Assembly: GCA_947034895.1 (NCBI GenBank)
Contig: OX344765.1
Location: 9,863,001-9,927,000, forward strand
Length of the DNA: 64,000 bases
Source: Rhytidiadelphus loreus
Lineage: Eukaryota; Streptophyta; Bryopsida; Hypnales; Hylocomiaceae
Reading direction: 5' to 3'
Position 1 is the first letter of the stretch. Each line of letters begins with the position of its first letter. Below, one piece after another: positions 12,360 through 23,842 of this stretch. Position numbers and translations under genes: made by a program. The notes under the pieces were generated by a model. The model searched no databases. It saw only the letters and a program-made list of their open reading frames with translations, and was not told where the DNA came from.

Positions 12360-13560
12360 TTGCCTGAATCTCTTGGAAATTTGAGGAACCTGAAAGTATT
12401 AAGTCTTACCAATTGTGGTAAGCTTAAGGAGCTACCAAGTTCATTTGGAGACATCCAAAATTTAGAAAACTTGGATCTCTACAAAAGTGCAATTCGAAGC
12501 TTACCTCAATCTTTTAGAATGTTGAGCAAGTTGAAAGTATTGAATCTTGCTTTTTGTTGTAAGCTTGAAGAGCTACGAAATTCATTTGGAGGCCTCCAAA
12601 ATTTGGAAAAATTAAATCTTTATGAAAGTGCAATCGCAAGTTTATCCCAATCTTTAGGAACGTTGAGCAAGTTGAAAGTCTTGAATCTTGTCCGTTGTGG
12701 TAAGTTTGAGGAGCTACCACATTCTTTTGGAGGCCTCCACAATTTGGAGAACTTGGATTTTGAAAGAAGTGCAATCAGAAGCTTACCCCAATCTTTGAGA
12801 ATGTTGAGCAAGTTGAAAGTATTTAATCTTGCATGGTGTGGTAAGCTTGTAGAGCTACCATAGTCTTTTGGAGGCCTCCAAAACTTAGAAAACTCAGATC
12901 TCTACAAAAGTACAATTCGAAGCTTACCTCAATCTTTTAGAATGTTGAGCAAGTTGAAAGTATTGAATCTTGCGTATTGCTGTAAGCTTGAGGAGCTACC
13001 ACATTCATTTAGAAGTCTCCAAAATTTGGAAAACTTGAATCTTGAAGGAAATGCAATCAGAAGTTTACCTCAATCTTTGGGAATGTTGAGTAAGTTGACA
13101 ATTTTGAATCTTGCTAGTTGTGGTAAGCTTGAGGAGCTACCACATTCTTTTGAAGGCCTCCAAAATTTGAAAAACTTGTATCTTTAAGGAAGTACAATCG
13201 GAAGCTTACCTCGATCTTTTGGAACAATGAGCAAGTTGAAAGTGTTGAATCTTGCCTATTGTGGTAAACTTGAGGAGCTACCACATTCATTTGGAGGCCT
13301 CCAAAATTTGAAAAACTTGAATCTTCAAGGAAGTGCAATTAGAAGTTTACCCCAATCTTTTGGAACGTTGAGCAAGTTGACAATATTGAATCTTGCATTG
13401 TGTAGTAAGTTGGAGGAGCCACCAGATTCATTTGGAGGACTCCAAAATTTGGAAAACTTGTATGTCCAAGGAAATGCAATCAAATGCCTACTCAAATCTA
13501 TTTGAATGTTGAGCAAGTTGAAAGTGTTGAATCTTGCATGTTGTAGTAAGCTTGAGGAGC
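12360..13560 (+). repeat. Tandem 141-bp LRR units in the TNL gene
   Basis: About eight to nine head-to-tail units of 47 codons, each two LRRs: LPQSLGMLSKLKVLNLA..C then GKLEELPHSFGGLQNLENL. The spacing of the ATGTTGAGCAAGTTG block is 141 bases (for example 12661 to 12802 to 12943). Within-array identity is high, which indicates recent unequal exchange or conversion. The units after 13500 contain indels and lose frame. Confidence 0.9.
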
Positions 13561-14293
13561 TATTAGCTAGATTCAATTGGAACCCTCCAAAATTGAAAAA
13601 ACTTGAATCTTCAAGGAAGTGCAATCAAATCTTTTGGGACAATAAGTAAGTTGAAACTATTTAATTTTGCGTGGTCTTGTATGCTAGGAGAACTATCGGA
13701 TTCATCGAAAGTCCTTCCAAATTTGGAAAAACTTGAATCTTGGAAGAAGTGGATTCTAAGGTTTATCCCAATCTTTGGGAATATTGATCGAATTGAAAGT
13801 GTTGAATCTTGCTAATTGTGGTAATCTCAAAAAGCTACTAGATTCATTTGGGGGTTTCCAAAATTTGAAAGACTCGTATCTTTTAGAAAGTGCAATCGGA
13901 TATTTGACTAAATCTTTAGGGACGTTGAACAAGTTGAAAGTGTTGAATCTTGCCGATTGTAGTGGGGTGAAGGATCTACCAAATTCATTTGGAGGCCTCT
14001 AGAATTTGAAAATTCAAGACCATAGAGAATGTAGAATCTAAAGTTTACCTCAATGACTCAATCTCTTTTAATCTTGAGTATTTGGAAGTTTTAAAGTAAG
14101 CTCGTAGGGTTACCAAGTTCGTTTTGAGACCTCCAAAATTTGATTCACTTGGATCTCATTTGTAGTGGAATCCAAAAATCAATTGAACCTTTTGGAACAT
14201 TTAACAACTTGGTAGTTTGGGTTTTAATAAGGATTCGGTTGCACATCTAGAAAGTGTATTGTTTATTGATGTTGAAGTATGCTTGGAAGCTGA

Positions 14294-14584
14294 CATTAGG
14301 GGAGATTTCTGCGTTTTAAGAGACTTTGAGTTCTTAGACTGCGAGAATGTTGTGGGAACGCTGATCTGATGTGGCCAGGAGACGGCCACATGAGATATAA
14401 TATTTTAATATATTTTTTAAAATTTTTAAAAAAATTATTAAAAATTTAACATTTTTTTATTAAAAATTTAATTTTTTCTTTTAATTTTTTATAATATTAT
14501 TACATTCTGACTATACAGGACTGGTTCCCAGCAATGGAAACAACCCTAAAACAGTCTCCCAACTAGCTGAAGTCTCCCCTAATG
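14294..14584. mobile_element. 291-bp MITE with CATTAGGGGAGA termini, no target duplication
   Basis: Terminal inverted repeats are CATTAGGGGAGATTTC at the left and, read on the other strand, CATTAGGGGAGACTTC at the right. The centre is an A/T run (14401-14505), and there is a GTGGCC/GGCCAC hairpin near 14372-14390. The empty site at 813-831 reads GAAGCTGACTTGACAATTC, which is exactly the left flank joined to the right flank. No bases are therefore duplicated. No coding capacity. Confidence 0.85.
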
Positions 14585-15439
14585 CTTGACAATTCGGTGG
14601 AACAAGAGAGAGATATCTTAGTAGTACCAAACATGACTTTCACATGGTTTCCCATTGAATATTTTCCAATTGATTGTTGATGAAGTAATGGATTGTTGTA
14701 CTTGGATACCTATTATTTTGACTTACATTTAATTTCCAAGTGTCATTGATTTGTCTATAGTTGACATTACATATTTGCATTCCTAGTGTGCTTTTATTTG
14801 CTTCTGAGGGGAATTTTCTCAGCGTTCGTTTTCATATATAGTGCAAGACTGAAATTACAGGACAAAAATGTATTGCTACTCTTTCAAATGCTACCAACAC
14901 TTAGACTTGATTAGTCTTTTTTTAGAAGGGGTCCAAGCATGATACAAGTATCTAAAAAGAATGTCTCACTAAAACATTCTCATATGAATGATGAAAAATT
15001 CATGAGAATTTTATTATATTCCATCTTAATTAACATTGAGAAAGAAAAATTAAACAATTTTGAATTCAATTTCATTCCTTTGTTTTCAAATTTGGAATTG
15101 TCATAATTCTGGATTTGAAGCAAAAAGAACAACTCAAAATACCAATTTATAACAAATTAGTTTATAAACATGAAGTTTAGTTAAAACAATAATTGAGTCA
15201 TATCTATGTTTCATTTTGACTCTTAATTTGATGTAATACTATATTATTCTTGTTTACAAGAACTTTCAAAAACCACATATGTTTTATACAATCTAATTGG
15301 ACTATGATTTCATAACATCTTCATCTTGAGACCACATAATCTACTTAAATACAAACTTAATGAAGTTTAGGACTATTTGTTCCAATAGAAAACCTCAAAT
15401 TAGAAGTCTTTTTACTATTATAACGTGACCACCTATTGA

Positions 15440-16198
15440 GGGTGATTGCAAGAAACACTTGTCCTATTTCTTGTCCCCTTACCCTTAAAAATTGGCTTTT
15501 TGCTCATAACTTTTGCGTTGTTTGTCTATTTGGCATGAAATTTGGAATGAAGGTAGATGCTAAAGTTATAGACCTTGAATAATTTTAAAATTTAAAAAAA
15601 AATTAGTTTACTATTTTTAATCTGCCCCCAATTGGGTGTCTACCTTGGCCATTTTGGAGGTTTTTAGTCCTATTTTTGACCCAAAAATGCGAATTTGAAG
15701 CCACAAATTGGACATGTTGGAGGTCTACTAACACTAAAAGGGCTGATGTTGAGTTTTTATGAAAATAGCATCATGTCAATTGCACACATGGGGTCTAAGT
15801 GACCTTCTTTTGCGCGAAAGCTATGAAGAGGGAAAAATTTTCCTTCATGAATTTTTTGGTGTAATGCAAGCACAATCTTTACTAGCAAAATAGCTTGTTT
15901 TTTGGAATTTTTTGGAATTTTTTTGGAATTACTAAAAATGAAAATCTCTAAAGATCCCTTTTCTGCTATTATCTGCTCCCAGTGGCTTCTGCAGTACTTC
16001 GTAGTAGTCCGTAGTACTACATAGTACAACATAGTACTAAATCAACGATGTAGATCTGCAGTCGCCTTCAATCAACGATGCAGATTTTTCGGGGCGCTTC
16101 TAAAACGTAGTATTAGTAGTATTGCATAGTACTGCCAATCCTATGGCCAAAAAACGCAGTTTTGAATGAAAAACCTGAAGTGTTTCTTACGACTACCC
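15440..16198. mobile_element. 759-bp MITE with GGGT...ACCC termini and TTGA duplication
   Basis: The left end GGGTGATTGCAAGAAACACT and the inverted right end GGGTAGTCGTAAGAAACACT form imperfect inverted repeats of about 21 bp. TTGA flanks it on both sides (15436-15439 and 16199-16202). The paralogous site near 1668 lacks the block and has the length expected if TTGA is a 4-bp duplication. Internally it has clustered GTAGTACT words and a direct repeat around ATCAACGATG.AGAT (16041-16087). The 91-codon minus-strand frame inside has no family resemblance. Confidence 0.8.
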
Positions 16199-16384
16199 TT
16201 GAATATCTTAAATTAGGAAAAAGAATTCAGTTTTTGAATTGAACTATATAGAACTTGATTATTGTGTACCAACATCCCGTCTATAATAATAGGTAATTTT
16301 AATAATTTTCCAATACTTTTTTCATTTCTGAAAGGACTTTTTCTAAAATTTGAAGAGTCTAAAAAGGAATACTCATATTAGGCT

Positions 16385-18825
16385 TGAACTCGAAGTTGAA
16401 GTTCTAAACTTGAATTCTCCCTAGAACTTCACTAATGTAAGAAATATGTGTCATCTTAGTACACAATAGTTGATCTCAAATGATTCTTGAGCAAATCATG
16501 TATCTACATTGAGTCACCATTTTGTTTAGCAATTCACAAGAACTCAAGAACTTTAGGTCCAATAAATCCCTAGTGCCATTACAAGTGCATTTCATGAACC
16601 ATATCACTTATATTTTGACGTTGAGAACATTCTAATAGAAGACTCCAAAAAAATGTTAGTATCGGTGAATGTATGGCTTGCAAGACTTGTATGCTAGCCT
16701 TATCTAGTGGGTACTCTCTTTATGTTCTTATACTTTATGCACATTCTTTGTTTGTGATTTGGGGATTGAGGCTTGATTGTAATAGCCTTCCTTCCAATAT
16801 TGGATTTGATAGCTTTCCATCTTTGTCTCCTAGGGCACAAAATCAATTTCTAACTTATCTCCATCAAGATGGTACAAGAGCACTTGAAGTTGCATTGCAT
16901 TGAATAGTTGTCATTACTAGAGATGAGAATTGCCATCATATTGTGGAAATTTTTCTTTTACAAATTCAAATGGAAATACAATCCAATCAACTTACTCCTA
17001 CCAATTCTAATCTTCTATGTTTGAGTTCTTGATCCTCTATTTTAGTGAGAGTTCTTTGGCATCTCTCCATTTCACCTTTGCATCAACTTAGTCTCGAGTA
17101 CATAAGTGAGACTGGCATGAGTCATTCAAGAATGTTTACAAGCAAACAAACTAGCAAATGAGAATTTGCTTTGGAACATTATGATATTATGTCCATTATA
17201 GAACCTTAATTTGATAGTTTCCTCTTATATTGAATGCAAATTGTATCACCATTTCTTCGAGTACAATCTCATCAACATAGTTTTTCATTAAACCATTCTT
17301 GGTAAATTCTAATGACATTTCTATATTGCACCTTGATGAAATTTTTTTTTGTATTGTTGCATTGTGACAAACTTTGTTCTAGTTGGAAATATAAACAAAA
17401 TTTCTCCACAATTGCCAAATGCATGGTTACATGAATTGATCACCAGTGAAAAAGTTCCATGGATTGGTGACATTTAGAATTAGTGATCATGTTGTTGTAG
17501 GAAGTCACCAATTGCATATTTGTAACATTAATTTTACTATAATAATCATATTTCATGGGTCAATTTGACGTTGACATTAGGTTGTTGTGCACATAGATGT
17601 TCAAACTTATAAACCAATTGTGTTTCATTCACATTAGTGTGTTCTTCTAAGCTAGTATGTCCACCTCCGTTGCCTTCCCAACTCTCTAGAGTATTTATTT
17701 TCCTACTTCCTTGAAGTTCCATTTTAATAGAAGTGTCTCAATTTGATGAAATTGAAGTTCCATATAATTGTCACAACTGTCCCAAACTAATGAAGTGTTT
17801 GCTGAATAAATATATAGTCAATTGGTCATTCAATGCCATACAACATTATCAATAGCATTGCACAAATTAATGGCTATTGCAACATAGTAATTTGGTGTCA
17901 ACTAGATTCTACCACGAAAAGTTAAGGCATCACTTCTCACCAACAACAAACTCAATCATCATCCCTTTACACTCAAATTCCATTCAAACTTCAACTACAA
18001 TTTAATTTAGTGAAGAGGGAGGAAGAGTACAATGAACCAATGATGCTCATCCTTAAGGGATGAAATCAGCTTTGATATCATTCCAATTCTTCTTATATAT
18101 TGCAGGGCAATTTTTTGAACAAAAGTGTAGGGATTTTGGATTGTGTGACCAAACTCTCCAAAAATAGACACATTCTAATTATCCATGCTCTGGTGCATGT
18201 TCATTGCCTTGGTTGCCACAATGAATGGGGAGTTTATGGGGTGACTCAGATTTTTGCCCTTATTTTCACATGTCATACAATAGTTCTCCATGGTCATTCA
18301 GTTGTTGCCTAAGTTTAGCCATTTAATTCAATAAAAATCCTAATTTTTTTGGAATTTCGATCATTTCCCTTAAGTTTGCAAAAACAATCAATTAAAAAAC
18401 CGACAAATAAAATTACAACTCAATTCAAATATTAAGTTGAAGGCAATTCATAAATTCAAGGCAATTTGCACACTACTACACTCGGATAATTAGTACAATT
18501 TAAGTTAATAAATAAAAAATGTCAAATGTTTGTACTAATTTTTAAACTAGATAATGAATCTACAAATAAATGTAAAGATGGTTTGTCAAAAATCCAAAGA
18601 ATCCAATAACAATCCATTGAGTCAAATTAATACCAATCTATTATTTGATCATCTACCATCAAGAAAAATTTTGATGGAAAAATGAAAGAATCACTTCAGT
18701 GACATTTAGTGAGAATAATGAGTAGAGAGATCATTTCTATAATGATGTCCATTGTTTGTCATGAATCCTCAAACTTGTCCTCAAAGGATATTGGTCAATT
18801 TGAAGATGAAAGCTTGACTACTCAA
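16385..18825. other. AT-rich spacer
   Basis: No gene, RNA gene or clear repeat was recognised. Short open frames here lack protein-like composition. Confidence 0.5.
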
Positions 18826-18829
18826 TGTC

Positions 18830-19265
18830 AATAACAAAGGAATTGTGTTCAAAGTAGAACTTTAGACCTCATTTGGGATAGTAGAATACCTTTTCTAGCA
18901 ACCACTAAACTAACAAAAGTTAGAAAATAAAGCTAAATTTCATCTAAAGAAACCTGTTTGTGATTTTGAACCTCTAGAGAAAAAGCTATGGATAAAATCT
19001 CAAATGAATTTTTGGAGATGAAATTTATCTTGATTTTCCGCATTGACTTATTTCAAAGTTTTATGAAAAATACTATTTTACACTACCTAAATGAGGTTGA
19101 AAATTCTAATTTGAATACAATTCCTTCTTTTGACTTAACTATGAGCAATTGAATACTTGAGCTTCTACTAATCCTAATTTATATATCCCAAATGGATTAT
19201 TTTACCTCCTACCACCCCACTTGTATAAAGAGCTTGTCTTCTCATCTTTAAACATTTACAATAAA
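18830..19265. mobile_element. Degraded fold-back element, second copy
   Basis: Words from both arms of the 31670-32305 fold-back recur here in the same order: CCTCATTTGGGATAGTAGAA, TCAAATGAATTTTTGGAGAT, TTGACTTAACTATGAGCA and TTCTACTAATCCTAATTTA. The arms are more diverged and shorter, so this is an older copy of the family. Confidence 0.6.
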
Positions 19266-20630
19266 TGGTTTTTGAAGTTATGTGAGGTAGTTGCCAAACA
19301 TTTTTTAAAATTCAAAAGTTAATGTTGAATTTTGAATATGAGAACTAGTTCTAATTGGCTATAACCTTGGGCTACTTAATTAGTTAGAAATTGACACGAG
19401 CTTATTTGGTGTAGTTAAAATCCACCTATTCTTGATGGAAAAAGGATAGAAAATCATTGTTTTATCTCTCAAAAGCAGTTCATTTCCTACTCCTAGTTTT
19501 CAGTTTAGTTATACGACTTGAAATATTGAAATTAAGATTGTAATTTATTAATTTCACTTGGTTGATTTTACATTAGCCGACGGATCTCCTCATTCATTGA
19601 AGTGCCACCTCAATACTTTGGTGGTGAAAAATGATGTCAGTACTTGTCAAGGAAGCTTTTAAGGTGGGAAAAAACATTTTTTCATCCAATTTAAAAAAAA
19701 AAGTTGTTTGAAATCATTTCTAATGAATAGTGTTGGATCTTCTATCCTTGTGATATTTTTTGACTTTCTATAGATATAAGGAAATGCCACATTCAAAAAT
19801 TAGTGTATTTTGTCAACTTCTACTCCTTTACCTACATCTAAATTAGTAAAAAATTAGTCTATTTGAAATATGGATAATGAAGCCTATTAACCCGTGAAGG
19901 TTTTAGACTATGTTTTCATTGAAAATGCTCTAAAATTGCCATTTCTAGTACAAGTACTAAATTCATAAAAGAAAAAAATCATTTTTTGGACACATGTAAT
20001 TGTAGGATCTTGTAGCACACTAGTTTGAAGTTTTGAGACACAACAATTGAACAATGGAGAGTTGATTTTTCTAATTTTATAACAATACAATACATTGATT
20101 TGCACAATGATGTTATACATTACAATGGAGAAATTTTCAGATTTTTAAGCACCTTTTGCATTTAATAAGAATTTATTTTTACTCTTATACAAAAATTCAC
20201 AATTGCTTCAAATTTTCACAAAAAATACCGTGAAATACCCTGAAATGTGTAGAAGATATGTAGTTATATCTATGGTATAACCATCCATTCCCAATGAAGA
20301 AGCCATGTCCAACTTTTAGGATGGAGTTATTTCCAACCAACTAAACCAAGGTTAGAACAAATTTCCAATTGAGGCTTGGAATAATTATTTTTCTCTTTTG
20401 AAGGTTGGGACTAGTAAAGTCATGACACATGTCCCAAATTGCACCAACTTGCATGGGAAGTAGTGAGCAAGAAAGTAGAAAGTAGTGAGCACAAAAGCAA
20501 TTCTTGAATGATTGGAATTAGAAGAGTCTAGACATTGGCTATAGGTTTAGAGCACTTTGGGGCTCCCAAAATTTATAGTAATTTCAATTTTTGGAATAAA
20601 ATTTTGGAAAATTTGCAATCTTGATATTTT
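19266..20630. other. AT-rich spacer
   Basis: No gene or well-defined repeat recognised. Confidence 0.5.
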
Positions 20631-22821
20631 CTATCTTTCTAGTGGTGCTTCAAATTTCAACATTCATCCACTTATTAGATAGGAAATATTACATTAACAC
20701 ATATCACATGTCTATCATTTGATTTTCATCCACAATCTAGCAATTTCATCCAAGTTTTTTCGTGTTTTTTAGCTAGATTATTTTTTTCTAGTGCATTCTA
20801 GCACCAAAAAAACAAAACAGAAAGTCCTGAATTTGTCCCAAAATCACTGAAGTGGTCGGGTATGGGTGGTTCTACATGTATCCAGTTTTGGACTTAGGGC
20901 CAGCTTACATGCTCACCCGGTGGGCAAACTTTCCTCTAATTCAAGCAAGAAGACAAAAGTGGCTTCATTGATGGTCTTGCCGGGGTGGGCAAGCGGGAAA
21001 GGAGGCGGTGAAGTTTCACCGATACCGGTGGACAATCTCATTGGTGGAGACTTGGTGGAGACGAGGGAATCTAATACGTGGAAATTTTTTATTGTCTCCG
21101 TCCCCACCCACCGGGTCCACATGAAAGTGCAATGTCTATTATTCACTGTAGCAAGCGTTGTGAAAGTTCTTTGATAACCGATACATGTAAGGAGGCCCTT
21201 AGTTCGGTGGAAAAGGGTTTGTACTGCACTAAGGTTTTTGTCGACCTTTTCGTCTGTAAGAGTGTGTTCGGTATCCAGAGATCGTGCATTTCTTTTGGGG
21301 ATTTGAAGGTTGTGCTCATTAGTGCTTGCTCTTACTTTATTGCGATGGATTTGCAGATATGTTGGATGTTCCTTGTTCCGATGCATAGGGTTTGAACTAG
21401 TGTAGTTCTATCTGGAGTTGCATTGTATGCTTGCTCCTTACTATTGTCAGTGGTGCGGATTCTGAACCCTAATCAGAGTCTTATTGTACACTTGTGCCAT
21501 TTTAATGTCTCCGGATATGATAAGGTTGTGAGTTTCTAAACGAATCTTGTAGTGCTAGGGTGAGAGCTCCCAATTCGTCACTTGGGACTCATGATTTTCT
21601 TTTTTTCAATTTTTGCAAAATTAAGTTAGGTTTTAGGTACAAAAAGCCCAAAAAAGAGTGGAAAGCCAAATTGAGTATGTCACATACCAATACGGTATAT
21701 GGGCATAAATTGAGTGTTTTGGCTTAGTTAGTTCATAAATCAGCTTGTACATAGGTTGAAACCCGAGAAATAGGGCAAACTATACATATTGAGTGATATT
21801 GCCCATAATAGCCTAATTTACCCTGCTTGTGACAAACTATGACCAATTTGGTCCGAGGGAACCTAGGTGAGAACCCTAAAGTCGATTCCCAAAGAGAGGT
21901 TTCAGTTCCAAATCGTTTATCCAATTCAATAGAAACCCCAATTGTTAGCCTACAAGTGTTACAAATTCAAGACGGGCCAGTAGAGAGAATCTATGGCCAA
22001 GGGATGGTGTTTTGGGGTCTATACCATGTTAGGAGCTCAATGGCAAAGTCGATTCACCAAGATTCTTCTTTATGTGGAAGATTCCCTAGACACCGATAAT
22101 TCTAGGAGATAGCATCCTTCGAATCTCCTATGACCATTGTGCAAAGTAAGAATATGAGCTTGCACATGGGTTGTGGAATTCCATGAGAGGTTCCACAAAA
22201 AGTCTCGGTTTTTTCTGATCATCAAAGATCTTTTTCCAAGCAATCAACCATTCAAAACCTACGATGGGAAATTCCTAGAAATTATCCAGATTGCGTTAAA
22301 ATCTCACTAAAAATTAGGGTAGCTTGTTTTATGTTAATAAGATGCTCCAACAAGTTTCAAGACATTCTAATAGTCAGAAGTACCCGAACTTGCAAGATTC
22401 CTCTAAGACCGGCAAATTTAAAGATTACCGTGGAGTTGACCGGCGTTTCAGGAGCATACGAAATCGGAATGAGGTCGAAGTTAGGTCTTTTCTTACTCCC
22501 TTACACCTACTAAAGAGCCTAGGCCACTTACTTTTCATAGAAAAGTCAAACTCCAAAAGTTGGGTTTTTACCCTTTTTGGTCGTTAAGTTGGCATTAGGA
22601 TTCGTTGAGTTTTTACTGATAAAAAAGGGGAAGGAGGGTATCCTTAAACTAAAAATGGCCTTCTGAAGCCAATGGCGCAATCCATTTGTGATTTGAAGTT
22701 AAACTCCAAAAGTTAAAAGTTAGGTCCAGCGTAGAAGTGAAAATAGGGAAAATTAGGATGAAAATCCTAAGTGATAGGATTACCGTAGGAAAATGAGAGG
22801 AGTTGAGTGCCCTTGGAAATG

Positions 22822-22829
22822 TATAAAAG
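22822..22829 (+). promoter_or_regulatory. TATA box of the TG...CA element
   Basis: TATAAAAG is followed about 20 bases downstream by a TC-rich stretch (CATTCTCCTCTCTTCTCACC), the layout of a plant core promoter with an initiator. It sits about 1.26 kb from the left end, as expected for a U3/R boundary. Confidence 0.5.
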
Positions 22830-23789
22830 GGCACTCATTCTCCTCTCTTCTCACCCTTTCTTGCCATTTTTTGGCAAATTTATACACGTGTTCCATTAAC
22901 GTGGAGTTTTGGGCCATTTTTGAGCCAAAGTTGTCAACGTGTGTCTTTTGAGCACTTCAAGCTCATCTTGTTGTTGTTTTTGCAAGCTTTGAAGGACTTT
23001 GGGATCCCTTCAAACCTTGTGTTTGATTTGTATATGTTTTGAGAGTTTTGTTGCTCTAACTTTGTGAGTTGTTTCTTTAGGCAACTTTTGTTGAGTAGAT
23101 ACACTAACCTTTGTACTAATTCTAGAGACCTTCCCCTTGTGATTGGCAATGCCGCTTAGGGGAAATCTTTAGTGTGTGTGAGATTTTCTTTTGCTAACAC
23201 CGTTGTACTAATTTGTGTTTAGTTGTGGGTTTTTTGTACTAACTTGTTTTAGCTTTGGGGTCCATTCACTAACTTTTGGTTTGTCCCGTTTTCTTTTGTC
23301 CCATCGGGACAACGAAGCTTTGATCCTATAGGTTAGAAATTGTCCTAGGAATTTAGAAGAAATTGTAATTCACGGCGAAGCTTTGACCTTGTGCAAAAGG
23401 GATAGTTTTAGAAGTGTTAGAGTTTTCTAAAACTACGGTGAAGCTTTGACTTCACAACCTTCATATCTATCTCAAAGTTTCTACAAGTTTAGAGAGAAAA
23501 CTTCCATCCTTGGTGTGTTTTAATACACCAAGTTTAGTTTCCAAAACGTTGTTGAAAAAAAAAATCAAGTTTAGCTTCCAAAAATTATAGCTTCCAAATC
23601 TCAACTTAGAATTAGAAGAAATTGTAGAAGGGTGTGTCAAAGTTCCCATTAGCATAAGAGTGTTTTGTTTTGTTTTTGCAAAAAACCAGTAAGAAAATCC
23701 AAATTTCCAAAAATCACATTCTGTCACCAAAACGGACCAGCACGCCCTGGACCAGCAATTGCAGGACTGGTTGGGGGGGCTGAATAGGC

Positions 23790-23842
23790 GGGTATCAATC
23801 CATCTAGGTGGGTATCAATCCCAAACAAGCGGGTATCAATCC
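23790..23842 (+). repeat. Three direct copies of GGGTATCAATCC
   Basis: Exact 12-base copies at 23790, 23810 and 23831, spaced 20-21 bases apart, inside the TG...CA element. Role unknown. Confidence 0.7.

Larger units (their letters stand above)
9916..14095 (+). pseudogene. TIR-NB-LRR resistance gene, disrupted by stop codons
   Basis: Intracellular immune receptor of the TNL class. A short leader exon (9916-9976, MESDDMDNDTRPAKRL...) is followed by a TIR exon starting near 10121 (NYDVFISHRGPD...SEWCLREL...LPIFYNVKPSE). An NB-ARC exon follows from about 10707, with P-loop GTGGIGKST, kinase-2 RILVVLDDV, GLPL-like CGGVPLVL and MHD-type MHDHLRDMGR, ending at the donor near 11814. The LRR exon starts in the 12110-12190 region (LRLLKCNDC...LRWF) and runs about 1.9 kb. 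In-frame stops occur at 11195 (TGA, inside TS-DRR, where Arg is normal), 11621 (TAA), 11648 (TGA), 12861 (TAG), 13185 (TAA) and 13503 (TGA). Frame is otherwise kept from 10707 to about 13550. The leader/TIR intron does not join in phase with the sites I chose. It is either a pseudogene or a much altered allele. Confidence 0.88.
13510..16384 (+). repeat. Segmental duplication: 3' end and flank of TNL copy 2
   Basis: Corresponds to 1-1859. The two extra blocks in this copy (14294-14584 and 15440-16198) have inverted terminal repeats and are absent from the other copy, so they are insertions. The match ends at about 16384, where copy 1 enters a MITE end. Confidence 0.85.

Noticed and set aside
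14401..14505. A/T run that might be a replication origin or matrix attachment site
   Set aside because: It is the interior of a MITE that is absent from the paralogous locus.
18473..18490. CACTACTACACTCGG as a further CACTA terminus
   Set aside because: No inverted partner, no subterminal array and no target duplication could be found.
20866..21395. Open frames of 102, 157 and 105 codons
   Set aside because: They overlap on opposite strands inside repeat unit R copy B and are not conserved in copies A and C.
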